Notes: a model not told the origin generated them from the sequence alone. A DNA stretch of 64,000 bases from Datisca glomerata (GCA_003255025.1 QANY01000156.1:1513639-1577638), one strand, 5' to 3'. Positions 1 to 11,787 are shown, numbered from the stretch's first letter. A program made the numbers and translations.

Positions 1-500
1 CATCAAATATATACAAAATAATAATTTTTGGAGGGGTTCAACAAATACGTACTAGAGTTCACCAATTACGTAGTGGGGTTCACCAAATACGTACAAAATA
101 ATAATTTTTGAAGGGGTTCATCAAATACGTAGTGGGGTTCGCAAATTACGTAGAAGGGTTCACCAAATGCATACAAAATAATAATTCTTGGAAGGGTTCA
201 CCAAATACGTACTAGGGTTCACCAAATACATAGTGAGATTCACCAATTACGTAGTGATGTTCATCAAATACGTAAAAATAATAATTCTTGAAGGGGTTCA
301 CCAAATACTTAGTGGGGTTCACCAATTACATAGTGAGGTTTACCAATGACGTGGTGAGGTTCACCACTACAAAATAATAATTCTTGGAGGGGTTCACCAA
401 ATACATAGTGGGGTTCACCAAATACGTACAAAATAATAATATTGGAGGGGTTTATCAAATATGTACTGAGATTCACCAACTACGTACTAGGGTTCACAAA
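1..500. repeat. Minisatellite with GTTCACCAAATACGTA core
   Basis: The stretch is built from imperfect head-to-tail units of about 21 bp with the core GTTCACCAAATACGTA followed by GTGGG. Every second or third unit carries an A/T-rich extension (ACAAAATAATAATTCTTGG). Copies differ mostly at CG steps (TACGTA to TACATA), which suggests methylation-driven decay. The array runs off the left edge, so its full length is unknown. No gene is seen in it. Confidence 0.85.
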
Positions 501-584
501 AAAAAATGAATTTTTAAATTTTGGTAAACCTCTGAAGAATTTGTTGTGCACCACTACGTATTTGGTGAACACCTAAAACCTAAT

Positions 585-800
585 CGCCATACCTAATACG
601 TGAATTGCCTATCTTTATCCACTAAACGCCATCCTGAAGGTGCTAATCACATCGTCAAAGACAAGCGCTTGTTTTATGCCTCCAATTGCCTGTTTCAGTC
701 CCCAAACGCCATGTAAAAATAGGCGATCGTCATTCTCCCACCCAATCGCCATTTTTTTGTCTAATCGCCATTTATACGGCTCTAATCACCATTTTTCACA
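585..800. repeat. Degenerate AATCGCCAT / AAACGCCAT repeats
   Basis: The short motif AATCGCCAT or AAACGCCAT recurs at irregular spacing of about 20-40 bp in this interval. The same CGCCAT motif forms a denser array at 7.95-8.46 kb, on the other side of the PMD gene remnant. No coding region is recognised; a 62-codon open frame through this block is repeat-derived. Confidence 0.6.
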
Positions 801-829
801 ATTTTCCTTGAAATTGATATTTTTGTAAT

Positions 830-2385
830 TATTTACCATATATCGAGAAAATCATTGATAAAAATAGAAAAAAACTCATTATTTCAATGCAAACATTCAT
901 GATACTCACTTATAATGTGAAATTAGATTGGATTAATTTAGGATTCCCTAAACAATTGAACACTTAATCATAAACTCGATAAAAGTTGTCGCTGATAATG
1001 TTGTTGTACTTTTGTGACAAGTATCGAGCGAGATGAGTTCACCAAATATAATTGTATGTCGTGATGTTATGATAGGTGGTAAATCTTATTCATCAATTGA
1101 TGAACATGTATAACACTTAAGGTCGGATACTACTGTTGAACCGGGCATATCCACTAAAAACTTTGAAATTAAATATTAAAATTTGAAATTTCACCTTTTA
1201 TTTTATAATAATAAGCCCATAATGTTTGGAAAATGATCCTTTATGTTTTAATTAATTAATCCCTATAAATTTAATTTTCAAATCTAACCTTATTTCTTAT
1301 CAAATTTAACCCCAATATTAAAAAACCTTTTCCCCCTTATTCTTAAAATATCGATACCCACCCTTCCCCTATCTCTCAACACTTCATTTCTCTTCAATCA
1401 AACCCTATTCTCCTTCTTCATCTCCATCTTCATCTCTCTTCATAGCCCAAAATCCATCAAAACTGATCCAAATCTATTGCAACACACGAGTCAAACTCTC
1501 AATTTCTCATTGAACACATCCCTTGCAACACACGAGACAAAACCCTCGCCAAACCAGAGTCAAATCCCTCCAACTCGCGACCCCAAGCCCTATATCCTTC
1601 TACTATTGTGTCTTTTTTACCAATAATGGCTAGAGGAAAGTATAAAGTTACAAAGGGAACATTGAGTGTAACAACGTAACCAAGTTTGAGCTCGAGCGTT
1701 TCGAAAAAGCCGTACGATGCCACCAGCTATGGGTTGAAAAGATTTCATCCAAAGAATCAAAATCTTAGTAGCCATATTCTTCATATTGCTCCAACAGAGC
1801 ATATATCTCACCCAAGCAAACATGATGTAAGCTTTTCTGTAAAGATTTTGAATTTTATGTGTTATATTGTTAAAACACCTAATATATACTTGATTCGTTA
1901 TGCAAATTGGGTGTTTTTAAGTGATGATTATAGAAATGTATGGTTTTTTGTAGAAATATATGTCTTGGATGGCAAACTATAGTATTTTCATGAGTGCCCA
2001 TAAAGTGTTCGTTGAAATGTGATAATGAATTATATGGTATATTTTTTTCATTGTCCGTAACGTGTTTGATAAAATGCCATATTGAGGTTTATACTATATT
2101 TATATGAATGCTATTCGATGAAATGCTATATCCCATCCAAGGATAAAAAGTAAGTTTCTTTAACAAAAAATTTGGTTGTTATGTGTTATATTGTTAAAAC
2201 ATCAAATAGATACTTGAATCATTTTGAAAACTGAGTGTTTTTACGTTATGCTTCTTGAAATGTATGATTATTGGTAGCAATATATGTGTTGGATGAAAAA
2301 TTATAGTGTATGTTTATTGCCTGTAAGGTGTTCGACGAAAATGCACAATAGGGATTATGTACATTTTTCTCCACACACATTTTTC
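830..2385. other. Upstream flank of the PMD remnant, no firm gene
   Basis: This is AT-rich DNA. A pyrimidine-rich stretch around 1330-1600 resembles a plant promoter or 5' leader. Small open frames near 1500-1980 show no recognised domain. The segment could hold the first exon of the PMD gene that follows, but no clear splice-linked reading frame could be fixed. Confidence 0.4.
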
Positions 2386-2773
2386 TCTAAGTGATACTTA
2401 GATTTTGGTTTCTTAGGCTAAGTTCTATGATCTTGGTATTCTTGGTTTTGGGAACACTACACTAGTAGCTCGATGATAGAGTAGACTTCCAGGTTTAGTT
2501 ATTTCATAAGTATATTGAAAAATGGGCAGATCAATAGAAAAGTCTGACCGAGAAATGGTGGGATGCAACCCATAACTTTTATATAGATGAAGTGGGTGCA
2601 ATGAAAATGATCCCATTGGACTTTACTGCGATAACTGGCCTGAATATCGACGGTCGCCAACTAGACTATGATTTGAAACTCTACAAGAACAAGAAGGCTT
2701 TGGCAAACCATTGTAGGATTTGGAGAGAAAAAAGTTAGTTATCAATGGATATTTGATAATTGTGTTAAGTACG
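2386..2773 (+). pseudogene. Plant mobile domain (PMD) gene remnant, N-terminal part
   Basis: A plus-strand frame around 2520-2720 reads KWWDATHNFYIDEVGAMKM followed by PLDFTAITGLNIDGRQ. This is the pattern of the plant mobile domain ('aminotransferase-like'), where a W-rich segment is followed by the phrase TPLDFTAITGL. The domain is common in plant transposon-associated genes, especially in MULE and gypsy elements, and also in a few domesticated host genes. Stops upstream (near 2485 and 2530) and at the end (near 2735) show decay. The frame is cut at 2773 by a solo LTR and the domain resumes at 5847. Function in the cell is not predicted; the copy looks dead. Confidence 0.7.
2769..2773. repeat. 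Target site duplication GTACG (left copy)
   Basis: GTACG lies directly before the TG end of the solo LTR and is repeated directly after its CA end at 5847-5851. It marks the insertion point inside the PMD gene. Confidence 0.85.
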
Positions 2774-3273
2774 TGTGATATCCCGACCTTTCATAAATGG
2801 ACATTATCGTAAAATTGATTTAAAAGATAATGTAATTTTAAAAATTTGATTTTAATGATGGATTATTTGTATTTTTTGTAAAATTATTTTTAATTAGATA
2901 AGATTTATTCAAAGTTAAAATTTTTAGAAGTGTTTTAGTATATAATTTTTAAATTCACTCACACGATATGCTTATGTATACCCCAGTATTACCCTAACCC
3001 TATTTTTATCCTTGATTCGCTAATCTCACCCCTCCAATTGAAACCCACTAACACTTATATGCATATATACACTAAGCTAGCCCTAACCTAATATATTTAT
3101 ATTTGTTCTTCAACTCTTTCCTCTCCCTTGCATCCTCTCACCCCACGCAGCCACCTGCAGGCCAACAATCCTTCTTCTTCTTCGTTGGTCTCTCTCTAAA
3201 CCTTCGTCACTATAAGCTTTGAATTTGGGTAATCTTCTTCTCCTTTTTTCTTGATTTCTTTCTTTTATCTCTT

Positions 3274-3278
3274 CCTCT

Positions 3279-3302
<24 letters not shown>
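3274..3302. repeat. CT microsatellite inside the solo LTR
   Basis: About 14 uninterrupted CT units lie within a longer pyrimidine-rich stretch (roughly 3.1-4.0 kb). The bias creates overlapping long open frames on both strands that have only S, L, F or R, E, K composition. Confidence 0.9.
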
Positions 3303-3309
<7 letters not shown>

Positions 3310-4855
3310 TTCGTTTCCCTCCCTCTCTGTTTTTGTCTCTTTCTCTCGGATCTATTTTAAATGCAGCCCATGAATTCTTCTTCAATTTTCTGGCAGCCCC
3401 AACAAAAACCCATTGTTTCTCCTTTTTCTTCTCTTCTTTTACTGTCTTTTCTTTCTCCCTTTGTTTCCTTCTCTCTCGCCCTCTATTTCTCTCTTTCTCT
3501 CTCAATTTCTCTCTCTTCTGCTGTCTCTTCCTCTTTGCGTTGTCTCTCATTTTCGCTCTCTGTGTCTCTCTTTGCTTCTCTCTTTATCCCTCTCTCTTTC
3601 TCTTTCTGGTTGCCTCTGTGTTTATTTCTCCTTGTTCTCTCATTTCCCCTCTATTTTCATCTTTGATTTTGTCTCGTCTATGCACTTCGTGGAAGTCTTT
3701 CGCCACCTTCATGGACTGCTTCCAGCGCTGCCACGTCTTCACGTTGGTAAGTTTCTGTTGCTTCTCTTCGTCCCCCTCTCTCTGTTTCTCCCAGTCTATC
3801 TTTTTCTCTATCTCTACTTTCCTTTTTCCCCTATCTCTTTTCTTTTTCCTTCTTTTGTTCTTTGCTTCTCCATCTTTTGCTTCATATTTCTCCTTCTGGT
3901 TTTCTCTCGCTCTCACCTCTGCTTCTCTCTCCCTTCCCCCTCTGTTTTCTCACTTTCTCATCGTTCTCCCCTGTTCCTTCCTTCCATTTTTCTCGTTCTG
4001 CAGGTTGGTTCTGCCATGAACCAGTTCAACACGAACCGAATTGGTTCACTATACCCGGACCAGTCTGAACCGGTCCATCAGATAAAACTGATCCGGCCTG
4101 GTCTGAACCAGCCTGGTTTGAACCGTTTAACCCAAAGCTTTATCATTTGACTTTGGACCTGATATATTATTTTCTGACCTCGCTCATACCCCTTTGCACT
4201 ATTTTAATTAAATCTCTTTTAATTTATGATAATAAAAATATGTTTATATTGTTTTATTTCAAAACAATTTAGTGATTTTTTTTTGGATTTCAGGTCATTA
4301 AATGTTTAATTCATTCTTCTGCTTCAGGTAAGTGGACTTACATGATGGTGTGACTCCCGTTGTGATAAATGTATATGATTTGTGTAAGTGAATTTACATT
4401 GTAATGTGACCTACATGTGATAAATGTAATATGTGTTATTCTCATAAGCTTTAATTGTCTATAAGCATGTTTTGTTTATATATATGTTTGTGTAAATTGA
4501 CTTATATAACGATGTGACTCTGATATTGTAACTGTATCATGTATTTATTATTTGTTTAACCATTTTTCATAATATTATATTTCGTTAACACTTTGGTAGT
4601 TTATTTCTGTTCAATTATTAATGTGATTATCATGAGATAAATGTCTGAGTATGACTGATTTTAAGTTAGTATGTTATCATGTCCGATTCTGTTATTTGTA
4701 TCAATATGCATTATATGATTAATTATTGTCATACGTTGGATTTTGCAAGTTATGAGGTTAATTCATTCAAGTGGTAATTAAGCAAGATTTGAACTTAAGC
4801 ACGACCTTTAGTTAACAAGAAATCAGGAATGTTCACGTTTTGTTCTGTTAAACGA

Positions 4856-5075
4856 ATAATGTGTCACCTGTTCATGCTTTCATCACACATAGGGTGTCAT
4901 CTGTTCATGTTTTGGTCATATGTTTGGTGTCATCTGTAAATGTTTTCCTTCATTCATAAGGTGCCATCTGTTCACGTTTTCCGTCACCTATGAGTGCCAT
5001 CTATTCTGTCGCCCAATGTGTGTCATCTGTTTCATCGTCCGATGTGTGCCATCTGTTTCGTCGCTCAATTTTTCA
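4856..5075. repeat. Imperfect tandem repeat, GTGCCATCTGTTC core
   Basis: Seven to eight copies of a 30-40 bp unit with the core GTGYCATCTGTTC recur inside the 3' half of the solo LTR. Such short tandem arrays are common in long plant LTRs. No coding role is seen. Confidence 0.75.
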
Positions 5076-5846
5076 TGATGTGTTTCAGTTAACGTGTGAT
5101 CAGTTCTGATTAGGTTGTTAATTAGGGGATATGAAAAGACAAGGTATGATTAAGATTATTAAATGATTCAGTTTGAGACACGTGTTATCGGCGTGCTATG
5201 TCAAGCCATGTCATGATCAAGTACGTGACTTTATTTCATTTATGTTATATGTAAAGTTCAGTTATGTTATGTCATGATTCCATTTATGACATGTGGATGC
5301 ATGTTATTATGTGAATTTACTTACTAAGTATTTTAAAATACTCATTCTCCCACAGTTATTTATGATGCAGGTGGTGATGGCGTGCAGCATGAGTGATGAG
5401 TGAAAGTTTATGATTTGATTTAAAAATAAGAGGAATTTATATTTTCAGTTTATGATTTGATTTAAAAATTAGGAAAATGTTTTCTGTTAAACTTGGTTAT
5501 TTAAGTAGTTTATTTTACGTTATGATTTTCTACAAATTATGATGAGTGAAAGTTTCATGAATTATGGATTTCAAGTTTGACTTTATTTTAGAATTTAATT
5601 AAGTTTTTTGAGGTTTTATTAATTATGCATTTAAGACACTTTATCGCTTCCGCTATTTAATGATTAGGATTCCGATCATGGATAAATTTAATGCTTCCGC
5701 TATTTAAGGTCAGGGTTTTTCCGTCATGGGTAAATTAAGAATTTTCATTTTAGGAATTTTCTCAAAATTAGGGTTTGTTTCGAATTGGAAATTTTAAAAT
5801 TGTGAAATTACATGTATGTTTAACCCTCGGAGATTGGGACGTTACA

Positions 5847-5851
5847 GTACG
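5847..5851. repeat. Target site duplication GTACG (right copy)
   Basis: This is the right-hand partner of the 2769-2773 copy and directly follows the terminal TTACA of the LTR. Confidence 0.85.
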
Positions 5852-7515
5852 AGTGTACTACTCCTAAGTAGGAGGACATTTTGATGATAGTCTTTCTTTT
5901 GGTGCTCTTGGGTAGTACAATTTTTTGCGACATGAGCAATACAGTTTATTTGTACTTCCTTCCTAGCCTACAGAAAATAGATGAGATACATGAGTATAAA
6001 TGGGGTGGTTCGGCATTTTTCGTATTGTATTGTATTTTATGCCGCAACAAAAGTGTAGGGACATGAGGTTTTTGGAGAGCATGAGAGGTATGGACTTGTG
6101 AGCACTTCCCTGTTTGGCATTGAGCAGACCATTTGGTGGTCCAAACACATTTCTGAGAGCAGCACGTTGGATAGACATTGAGTCGGGAACAAGGGATGTT
6201 GGTCACTACCTAAAAGAATTTTGTGTTAGACTTTAATATGTGAGGCCCAATGAGGTATGTGTTTTATTATATCAATTCTTATCTTGTATCCCCCCGAGTA
6301 TGAAAAATATTTTACTGACAAAGTATTTGTTTTTTAACTTGCAGATCAATTAGAACCCCTAGGGACAACGTACAAGCTTGCCAGGCTATTGCATCGACAA
6401 ATACCTCCGATCATCATGAGAATCTTGCCGCAAGGACCTGCTGAAAGAGCATGGTACTTGGGTGAGTGCGTCTCACGGTAGAGTATGTGAACCGATGCGC
6501 CATACATCCATGACAGACCCCCAAATTCAATGTTATGTGATCAGCCATTCACCAGAGAGAATTTGTTTGGTGGTCTTGAAGGTTTCAGAGCGACACACTT
6601 TATCGTCGATGTAGATGGCGATAACGAAGATACTTATGATGAATTCTGCAAAAAGTGGTTGTCTTACAACTATGACGGGGAATCTTCATCTTCGCAGGTG
6701 CTAAACGTCTCTAAGTGGTATTTAAATATAAGAGATTACTCATATTGTTATACAATGTAATTTTATAATCAATTATGTATTGACAGCAGCATCAACAACC
6801 GCAACAACCACAAGTACCAAGAGCATCAGGTCGGCTAGAGCGACCGTTAATGATATAAGAGTGGTTGACATCTCACTTACCATCGTGGTAGATTCAGTTA
6901 CCACTCCTAGATGGTGTTAGTGAGTTGATTGACATTCCAAATGATGTTCCAGTCTGAGGTCTTCCATCTTTTGAAGTCGATTATGTGAGTTATGATTTTT
7001 AATATGTATTATTTAGTCATTCAATATCATATTAACGCTTAATTCGGATAATGTAGGTGACAACGGCATGCGCGGTAGGCATGATGAGCATGATTGGCGA
7101 TCTCAACAAGTTGTTATTTGAGAAAATGTTGAGCCTACGTGAGGCGATGATGAAGGAGATGATAAAGGCCAAAGCATCAATGAAAAAAAGGATAAAAAAT
7201 TGTAAACTTACGATCTTTCCCTTCTTATTTTTTAGTTTGAAATCAAAATATACTAAATATGTACACTTGTAGGTGAAGTTGCAAAGACGCCTGCACATGT
7301 ATGAAACTCAAGCAAGCAAGCATTAGAGAAATGATGATGAAGTTGACGAAGATGATGACAATGGTGAAGATTCCATTAATGATGATGAAGACGACCATGA
7401 TGATGACACCAATGAAGATACTGAATCGGGACGAGAACATGAATGACGTACAAAACATTCACATGATGCTTTATCGAAAAAGAGAAAAGTCGCACCATGA
7501 TGTTTTGTCAAAGTT
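5847..7515 (+). pseudogene. Plant mobile domain gene remnant, C-terminal part
   Basis: The PMD resumes after the solo LTR. A frame at 5915-6050 reads TIFCDMSNTVYLYFLPSLQ then EYKWGGSAFFVLYCILC, the conserved 'WG...L..LY' helix region of the domain. Further exon-like pieces follow at 6345-6465, 6530-6700 (LFGGLEGFRATHF) and 7057-7200, with intron-like spacers. The last piece (about 7273-7440) encodes a strongly acidic tail rich in D and E (DEDDDNGEDS type), a common C-terminus for PMD proteins. One stop lies in the last piece near 7323. Together with 2386-2773 it is one decayed gene, probably transposon-borne. Confidence 0.65.
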
Positions 7516-7944
7516 GATATGAATTTGTTGTGGATATAAATATGTTGGATTCTAAATTTGTTTGGATTTTTAGTTTTTTTAGATTCTAAGTTTGTTTGGA
7601 TTGGTTTGTAAGTTTTTTTGGATTCTACATTTGTCAAAGTTACATGACAGGCGTTTGAGATATTATGGATATTAATATGTAATTAATATTGTGGTCGGTT
7701 AAAAGTTGGAACTGGATTCTACATTTTTTTTATTGTATCATTGATTTTTAAACTTGATCCTAAACATTGTGTATAAGGATAACATATACAAACTGTCAAT
7801 CTATCAAATTGGATTCTATGAAGAGGAGATTCTCCCGTTATGTTATAGCTCATCTCACACTTACAAACCATCAATCTATCCAAACATTTTAAAATTCTAA
7901 ATTTATTTCAAAATTTCCATCTACGTTTTATTAATCCTAATAGG
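7516..7944. other. AT-rich spacer, no gene seen
   Basis: This stretch downstream of the PMD remnant is T-rich, with repeated TTGGATTCTA phrases between about 7545 and 7820. That suggests decayed 3' untranslated or terminal transposon sequence. No coding frame or RNA gene is recognised. Confidence 0.4.
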
Positions 7945-8460
7945 GGGTATTGGGACCAAATGCTTGACACAAAGGTGCTTGGGGACCAAACACTATCAGG
8001 AGGCCTCAAATGCCATTCAAGACAGCCCTCAAATGCCAGTCAAGAATGACATTTGCGGATTGATGGTCACACCTTAAACGCTTGACACAAAGGCGTTTAG
8101 GGCCAAAATGCCATCAGGAGGCCCCAAACGCCATCAGGAGGGCCAAAACGCTATTAGGAGTCCCCAAATGCCATCAGGAGGGTCCAAACGCCATCAGGAG
8201 TCCACAAACGCCATCAGGAGGCCCTAAACGCCATTAGGAGTCCCCAAACACCATCAGGAGTCCCCAAATACCATCAGGAGTTCCAAAATGCATCAGGAGT
8301 CCCCAAACGCCATTCATTACTGGCGTTTGGGGTGAGCTGGTCTCGTTTGGGCCCTAAACGCCTCTTACTATGGCGTTTGGGCCCTAAACGCCTGTTACTA
8401 TGGCGTTTGGTACCCAAACGCGACCAGCTGGCACCAAACTCCTGTTATGACAAGTGATTC
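7945..8460. repeat. Minisatellite with AAACGCCATCAGGAG unit
   Basis: About 20 copies of a ~20-bp unit (CCCCAAACGCCATCAGGAGT) run from 7960 to 8310. They are followed by inverted versions (ATGGCGTTTGGGCCC) alternating with direct ones to about 8460, so the right end can fold back on itself. The motif is shared with the looser array at 585-800. It lies just upstream of the transposase, in the position of a transposon terminal region. Confidence 0.85.
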
Positions 8461-8879
8461 ATCTAACGTGTAAGCGATTAGGACCAACTAAGTAGTGTTT
8501 AGGTCTTAATTGCTTAGTTTGACCTTTTTCTTGGTTGGTGGTGTCTGGTGGTTGTGCAATTAATAGGAGAAATTACTTTTCATAAACCATCCTTAAAAAT
8601 CATATATTCACTAAACTAAACACGTTCTCACTAATTTTCATGTGCTTTAAACTTCAAATACACTTGTTTCTTCATTTTCTTTGTTTGGATTATCCAATTT
8701 TTATCTCTAACTAAGTGATCGGCTACACCAAAAAAGTAATGTTTGTTTAGTTTTCTTTAATTTTTCTAGATTAAGCATATTCAATGATGAGTCATCATGA
8801 TGTTTAGTTTCCTATAATTTTTTTAAGATCAAGCATCTTCAAAGATGAGTCATCATGAAGTATCAATAAACCCGAGTGA
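8461..8879. other. Leader of the transposase remnant
   Basis: This AT-rich stretch holds a short near-duplicate (the phrase GATGAGTCATCATGA occurs near 8787 and 8844). It probably is the 5' leader of the transposase gene. No separate gene is seen. Confidence 0.35.
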
Positions 8880-11787
8880 GACGACTACGCGACCGGGTTC
8901 ATGCACATTGGCAAACTTGCAAAATGAGGATGTTATTGGTGAAAATTTTGATACGTTACAAGAGGTCAAACATTTCTAATATACATACGCAGCCGATGTT
9001 GGGTTCAGTGTACATCAAGATGATAAACACAAGAATTGAGAGGGAGAAATTGTGCTAGGGAGATGGGTTTGCTTAAAAGAAGGAATACATGAGAAAAAAT
9101 ATATGGGAAGAGAGGACACTAAGCGAGAACCAAGAGCTTTGACAAGGGTGGATTACCATGCTTGTTTGAGGGTGAACTTGGATAAGAAGACAAAAAAATG
9201 GGTCAATAAAGATTTTGAAGCTAAGCACAACCATCCCCATGCCTCATCACAGGACGTGCTCTTTCTTTGATCCAATAGAGCAGTTAATGAAGCGGACATG
9301 GCCCAGGCAACAAGATTGTATAATGTTGGTGTAAGGCTAAGCCAAGTGTTTGATTACATGGTCAGCTAAACAGGTGGTTACGAAAATGTCGGGTTCTTAA
9401 GGATGAATCTCTACAATAAGATGGAGAAGCAGCGGAAAACACAGGTCATCGAAACTGATTTAGAAGCAGCTATTGCTTTTTTTACTGCAAAATTAGAAAT
9501 GGATCCAGATATGTATTGCAAATACAACATTGACACGGATAATCATCTAGCGAATTTGTTTTGGGCAGGCTTGACGTGCCAAGTTGACAATCACTGTTTA
9601 GGTGATGCATTGGTGTTTGGTATGACCTACATGACGAATGCATACAAGAAACCGCTCGTGATTTTCCTTGGCGTGAATAATCACTACAATACCATGGTAT
9701 TTGGTTGCGCATTATTAGTTGATGAGACTGTTGAAACCTATCAATGGGTGTTGAGGACTTTCTTGGATGCCATGAAAAAGAAGATGCCTCAATCGGTCAT
9801 TACAGATGGTGAAAAGACAATCCGTAAAGCAATCAAGATAGTCCCCCCAATTGCAATCATCGGCTTTGTGCATGGCATCTCGAACGAAATGCCCAATCAA
9901 AAGTGCATAACTAGAGTTTTCTACAGGCATTCAAGAGAGTCATGTTTGACGTACCTAGTGAAGGGGATTTCGAAGAGGAATGTGATTGTTTGATAGAGTC
10001 GTTCAACCTCATGCATGACAAATGGGTACAATGGATGTATGGGAAGCGTGAACATTGGGCAGATGCCTTCTAACAAGGAAAATTCTTTGTTTTCATGAGA
10101 ACGACGCAACGATCTGAAGGTATGAATGCGTATATCTATCGATTCGTTGAATGTCGATCTAAACTATTTGAATTCGTGCTACAATTTGATCAGGCGTTGG
10201 CACGTATTTGACATGAGGAGAGGTTGGACTATTTCAAGTTGACAAATGAAACGACTGTGCTTCAGACTCACTTACGTGTGTTAGAGCAACACGTGGCAAA
10301 TGTGTTCACATAAAAACTCTTTAAATGTGTGCGTAGGGAGATCATGGGTGAAACATCGTTTATATTTTATGCTCTGACACATGATGAGGAGGTGCAAAAT
10401 TATTCTTTGGTCAAGTTTGTGGTGCCGAATGACACAAGACCAAAAACATGATACGCTCAAGTGCAGTTGTGGCAAGTTTGAATCAGTGGGAATACCCTGT
10501 CTTCATATGTTTACTATTATGAAAGCATAATATATGCAATAGGTCCCACGCACGTGCATACTAGACCGATGGTGGATCACTGTGAAGAGTAATATACTAC
10601 CAATCAGGTTAAGCCATTCTCATCTGGATACAGATGAGACAGTAATGCTTTGGTACAATTCGATCCAACTAGCTGCCAAAAGACTTGCTCATTTCACGTC
10701 AAAGTCAAATGAATGGTCGACTCGAGCCAAAGTGGAGATTGGGATGCTTTGTGCAAAATATGAGACCTTGTGGAATGATAAGGTCACCAATGAACATGAT
10801 GTGAAGCATGAGGGTGATGTAGAGATTAAAAGAGGCCCCGTTGAAGACCCAGTAATCGTGAAGATGAAGGGCAGCCAAGGTGCTAGCTCGAGTAAAGTAC
10901 GAACAACCACTCGCCGATGTGGCCATTGTAAGAACACTAGACATACCAAATAGACATGTCCAGAATTATCATGGGTGAAGCATCATTTATATTTTATGCT
11001 CTGACACATAATGGGGAGGTTCAAAATTATTCGTTGGTCAGGTTTGGGGTGTCGAATGACACATACATAGTGACACGAGATAAAAAATTTGATACGTTCA
11101 AGTGCAGTTGTGGCAAGTTTAAATCAATGGGGATACCCTGTCTTCATATGTTTACTATTATGAAAGCATAATATATGCAATAGGTCCCACGCACATGCAT
11201 ACTAGACCGGTGACGGATCACTGTGAAGAGTAATATACTACCAATCAGGTTAAGCAATTCTCATCTGGATACAGATGAGACAGTAATGCTTTGGTACAAT
11301 TCGATCCAACTAGCTGCCAAAAGACTTGCTCATTTTACATCAAAGTCAAATGAATGGTCGACTCGAGCCAAAGTGAAGATTGAGATGCTTTGTGCAAAAT
11401 ATGAGACCTTGTGGAATGAGAAGGTCGCCAACAAACATGATGTGAAGCACGAGGATGATGTAGAGATTAAAAGAGGCCCCGTTGAAGACCCGGTAGTCGT
11501 GAAGATGAAGGGCAGCCAAGGTGCTAGCTCGAGTAAAGCACGAACAACCACCCGCCGATGTGGCCATTGTAAGAACAGTAGACATACCAAACAGACATGT
11601 CCAGAATTATCAAAATTTATGCATGCCACGATACCGGACGATAATAATGATGATCCAACACCATCTACGTGCAAGGTGCACACGCGACAGGGGTCTCCGA
11701 GCAAGGTGCGTCCTCATTCAATGTGCAAGGTGCCCCATTCGACCCATCTGCATACCCACTACCATTCAACGTATAAGGTGGGTACCT
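8880..11787 (+). pseudogene. FAR1/FHY3-type MULE transposase, decayed
   Basis: Domains appear in the family order. A FAR1 DNA-binding zinc fold lies at about 8950-9262 (RVDYHACLRVNLD...KHNHPHA). The MULE transposase core follows at 9403-9993 (NLYNKMEKQRK, LANLFWAGL, VITDGEKTIRKAI). The FAR1 middle region is at 9930-10340 (REHWADAF, FVFMRTTQRSEGMNAYIYRF). A SWIM zinc finger (FKCSCGKF...GIPCLHMF) and a C-terminal CCHC knuckle (CGHCKNSRHTKQTC) complete it. Such proteins move Mutator-like elements; the plant regulators FHY3 and FAR1 are domesticated members. The copy is dead: in-frame stops near 9268, 9367, 10072, 10210 and 10312, several frame changes, and loss of the first catalytic Asp (family FDTTY, here FGMTY). 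The last part is tandemly duplicated. The Ulp1-like gene on the opposite strand is probably from the same element. Confidence 0.85.
10341..11611 (+). repeat. Tandem duplication of the transposase 3' end
   Basis: Unit 1 (10341-10967, 627 bp) and unit 2 (10968 to about 11608, ~641 bp) are more than 90% alike by eye. Each starts ATCATGGGTGAA and ends with the CCHC-knuckle codons. Unit 1 lacks 14 bp within the SWIM segment (around 10436-10446) and has TAG where unit 2 has CAG (AAATAGACATG versus AAACAGACATG). The junction shares ATC with both parents, which suits unequal exchange or template switching. Confidence 0.9.

Larger units (their letters stand above)
2774..5846. mobile_element. Solo LTR (3073 bp), Ty3-gypsy-like, TSD GTACG
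   Basis: The segment begins TGTGATATCCCGACC and ends GGGACGTTACA, and is flanked on both sides by GTACG. TG...CA ends plus a 5-bp target duplication are the signature of an LTR insertion. No primer-binding site, polypurine tract, gag or pol is visible, so a solo LTR left by LTR-LTR recombination is the simplest reading. The length fits the long LTRs of Tekay/Del-like chromoviruses, but the lineage is an inference. It contains a CT-rich block (3.1-4.0 kb) and imperfect GTGCCATCTGTTC repeats (4.86-5.08 kb). Long open frames in the CT-rich block are compositional, not genes. Confidence 0.85.

Noticed and set aside
1..560. CRISPR-like direct repeats
   Set aside because: Units are contiguous and imperfect without unique spacers, and the DNA is plant nuclear; it is a minisatellite.
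3110..4150. Several overlapping long open frames on both strands (up to 245 codons)
   Set aside because: They arise from the CT-rich composition of the solo LTR; products are almost only S/L/F or R/E/K and resemble no domain.
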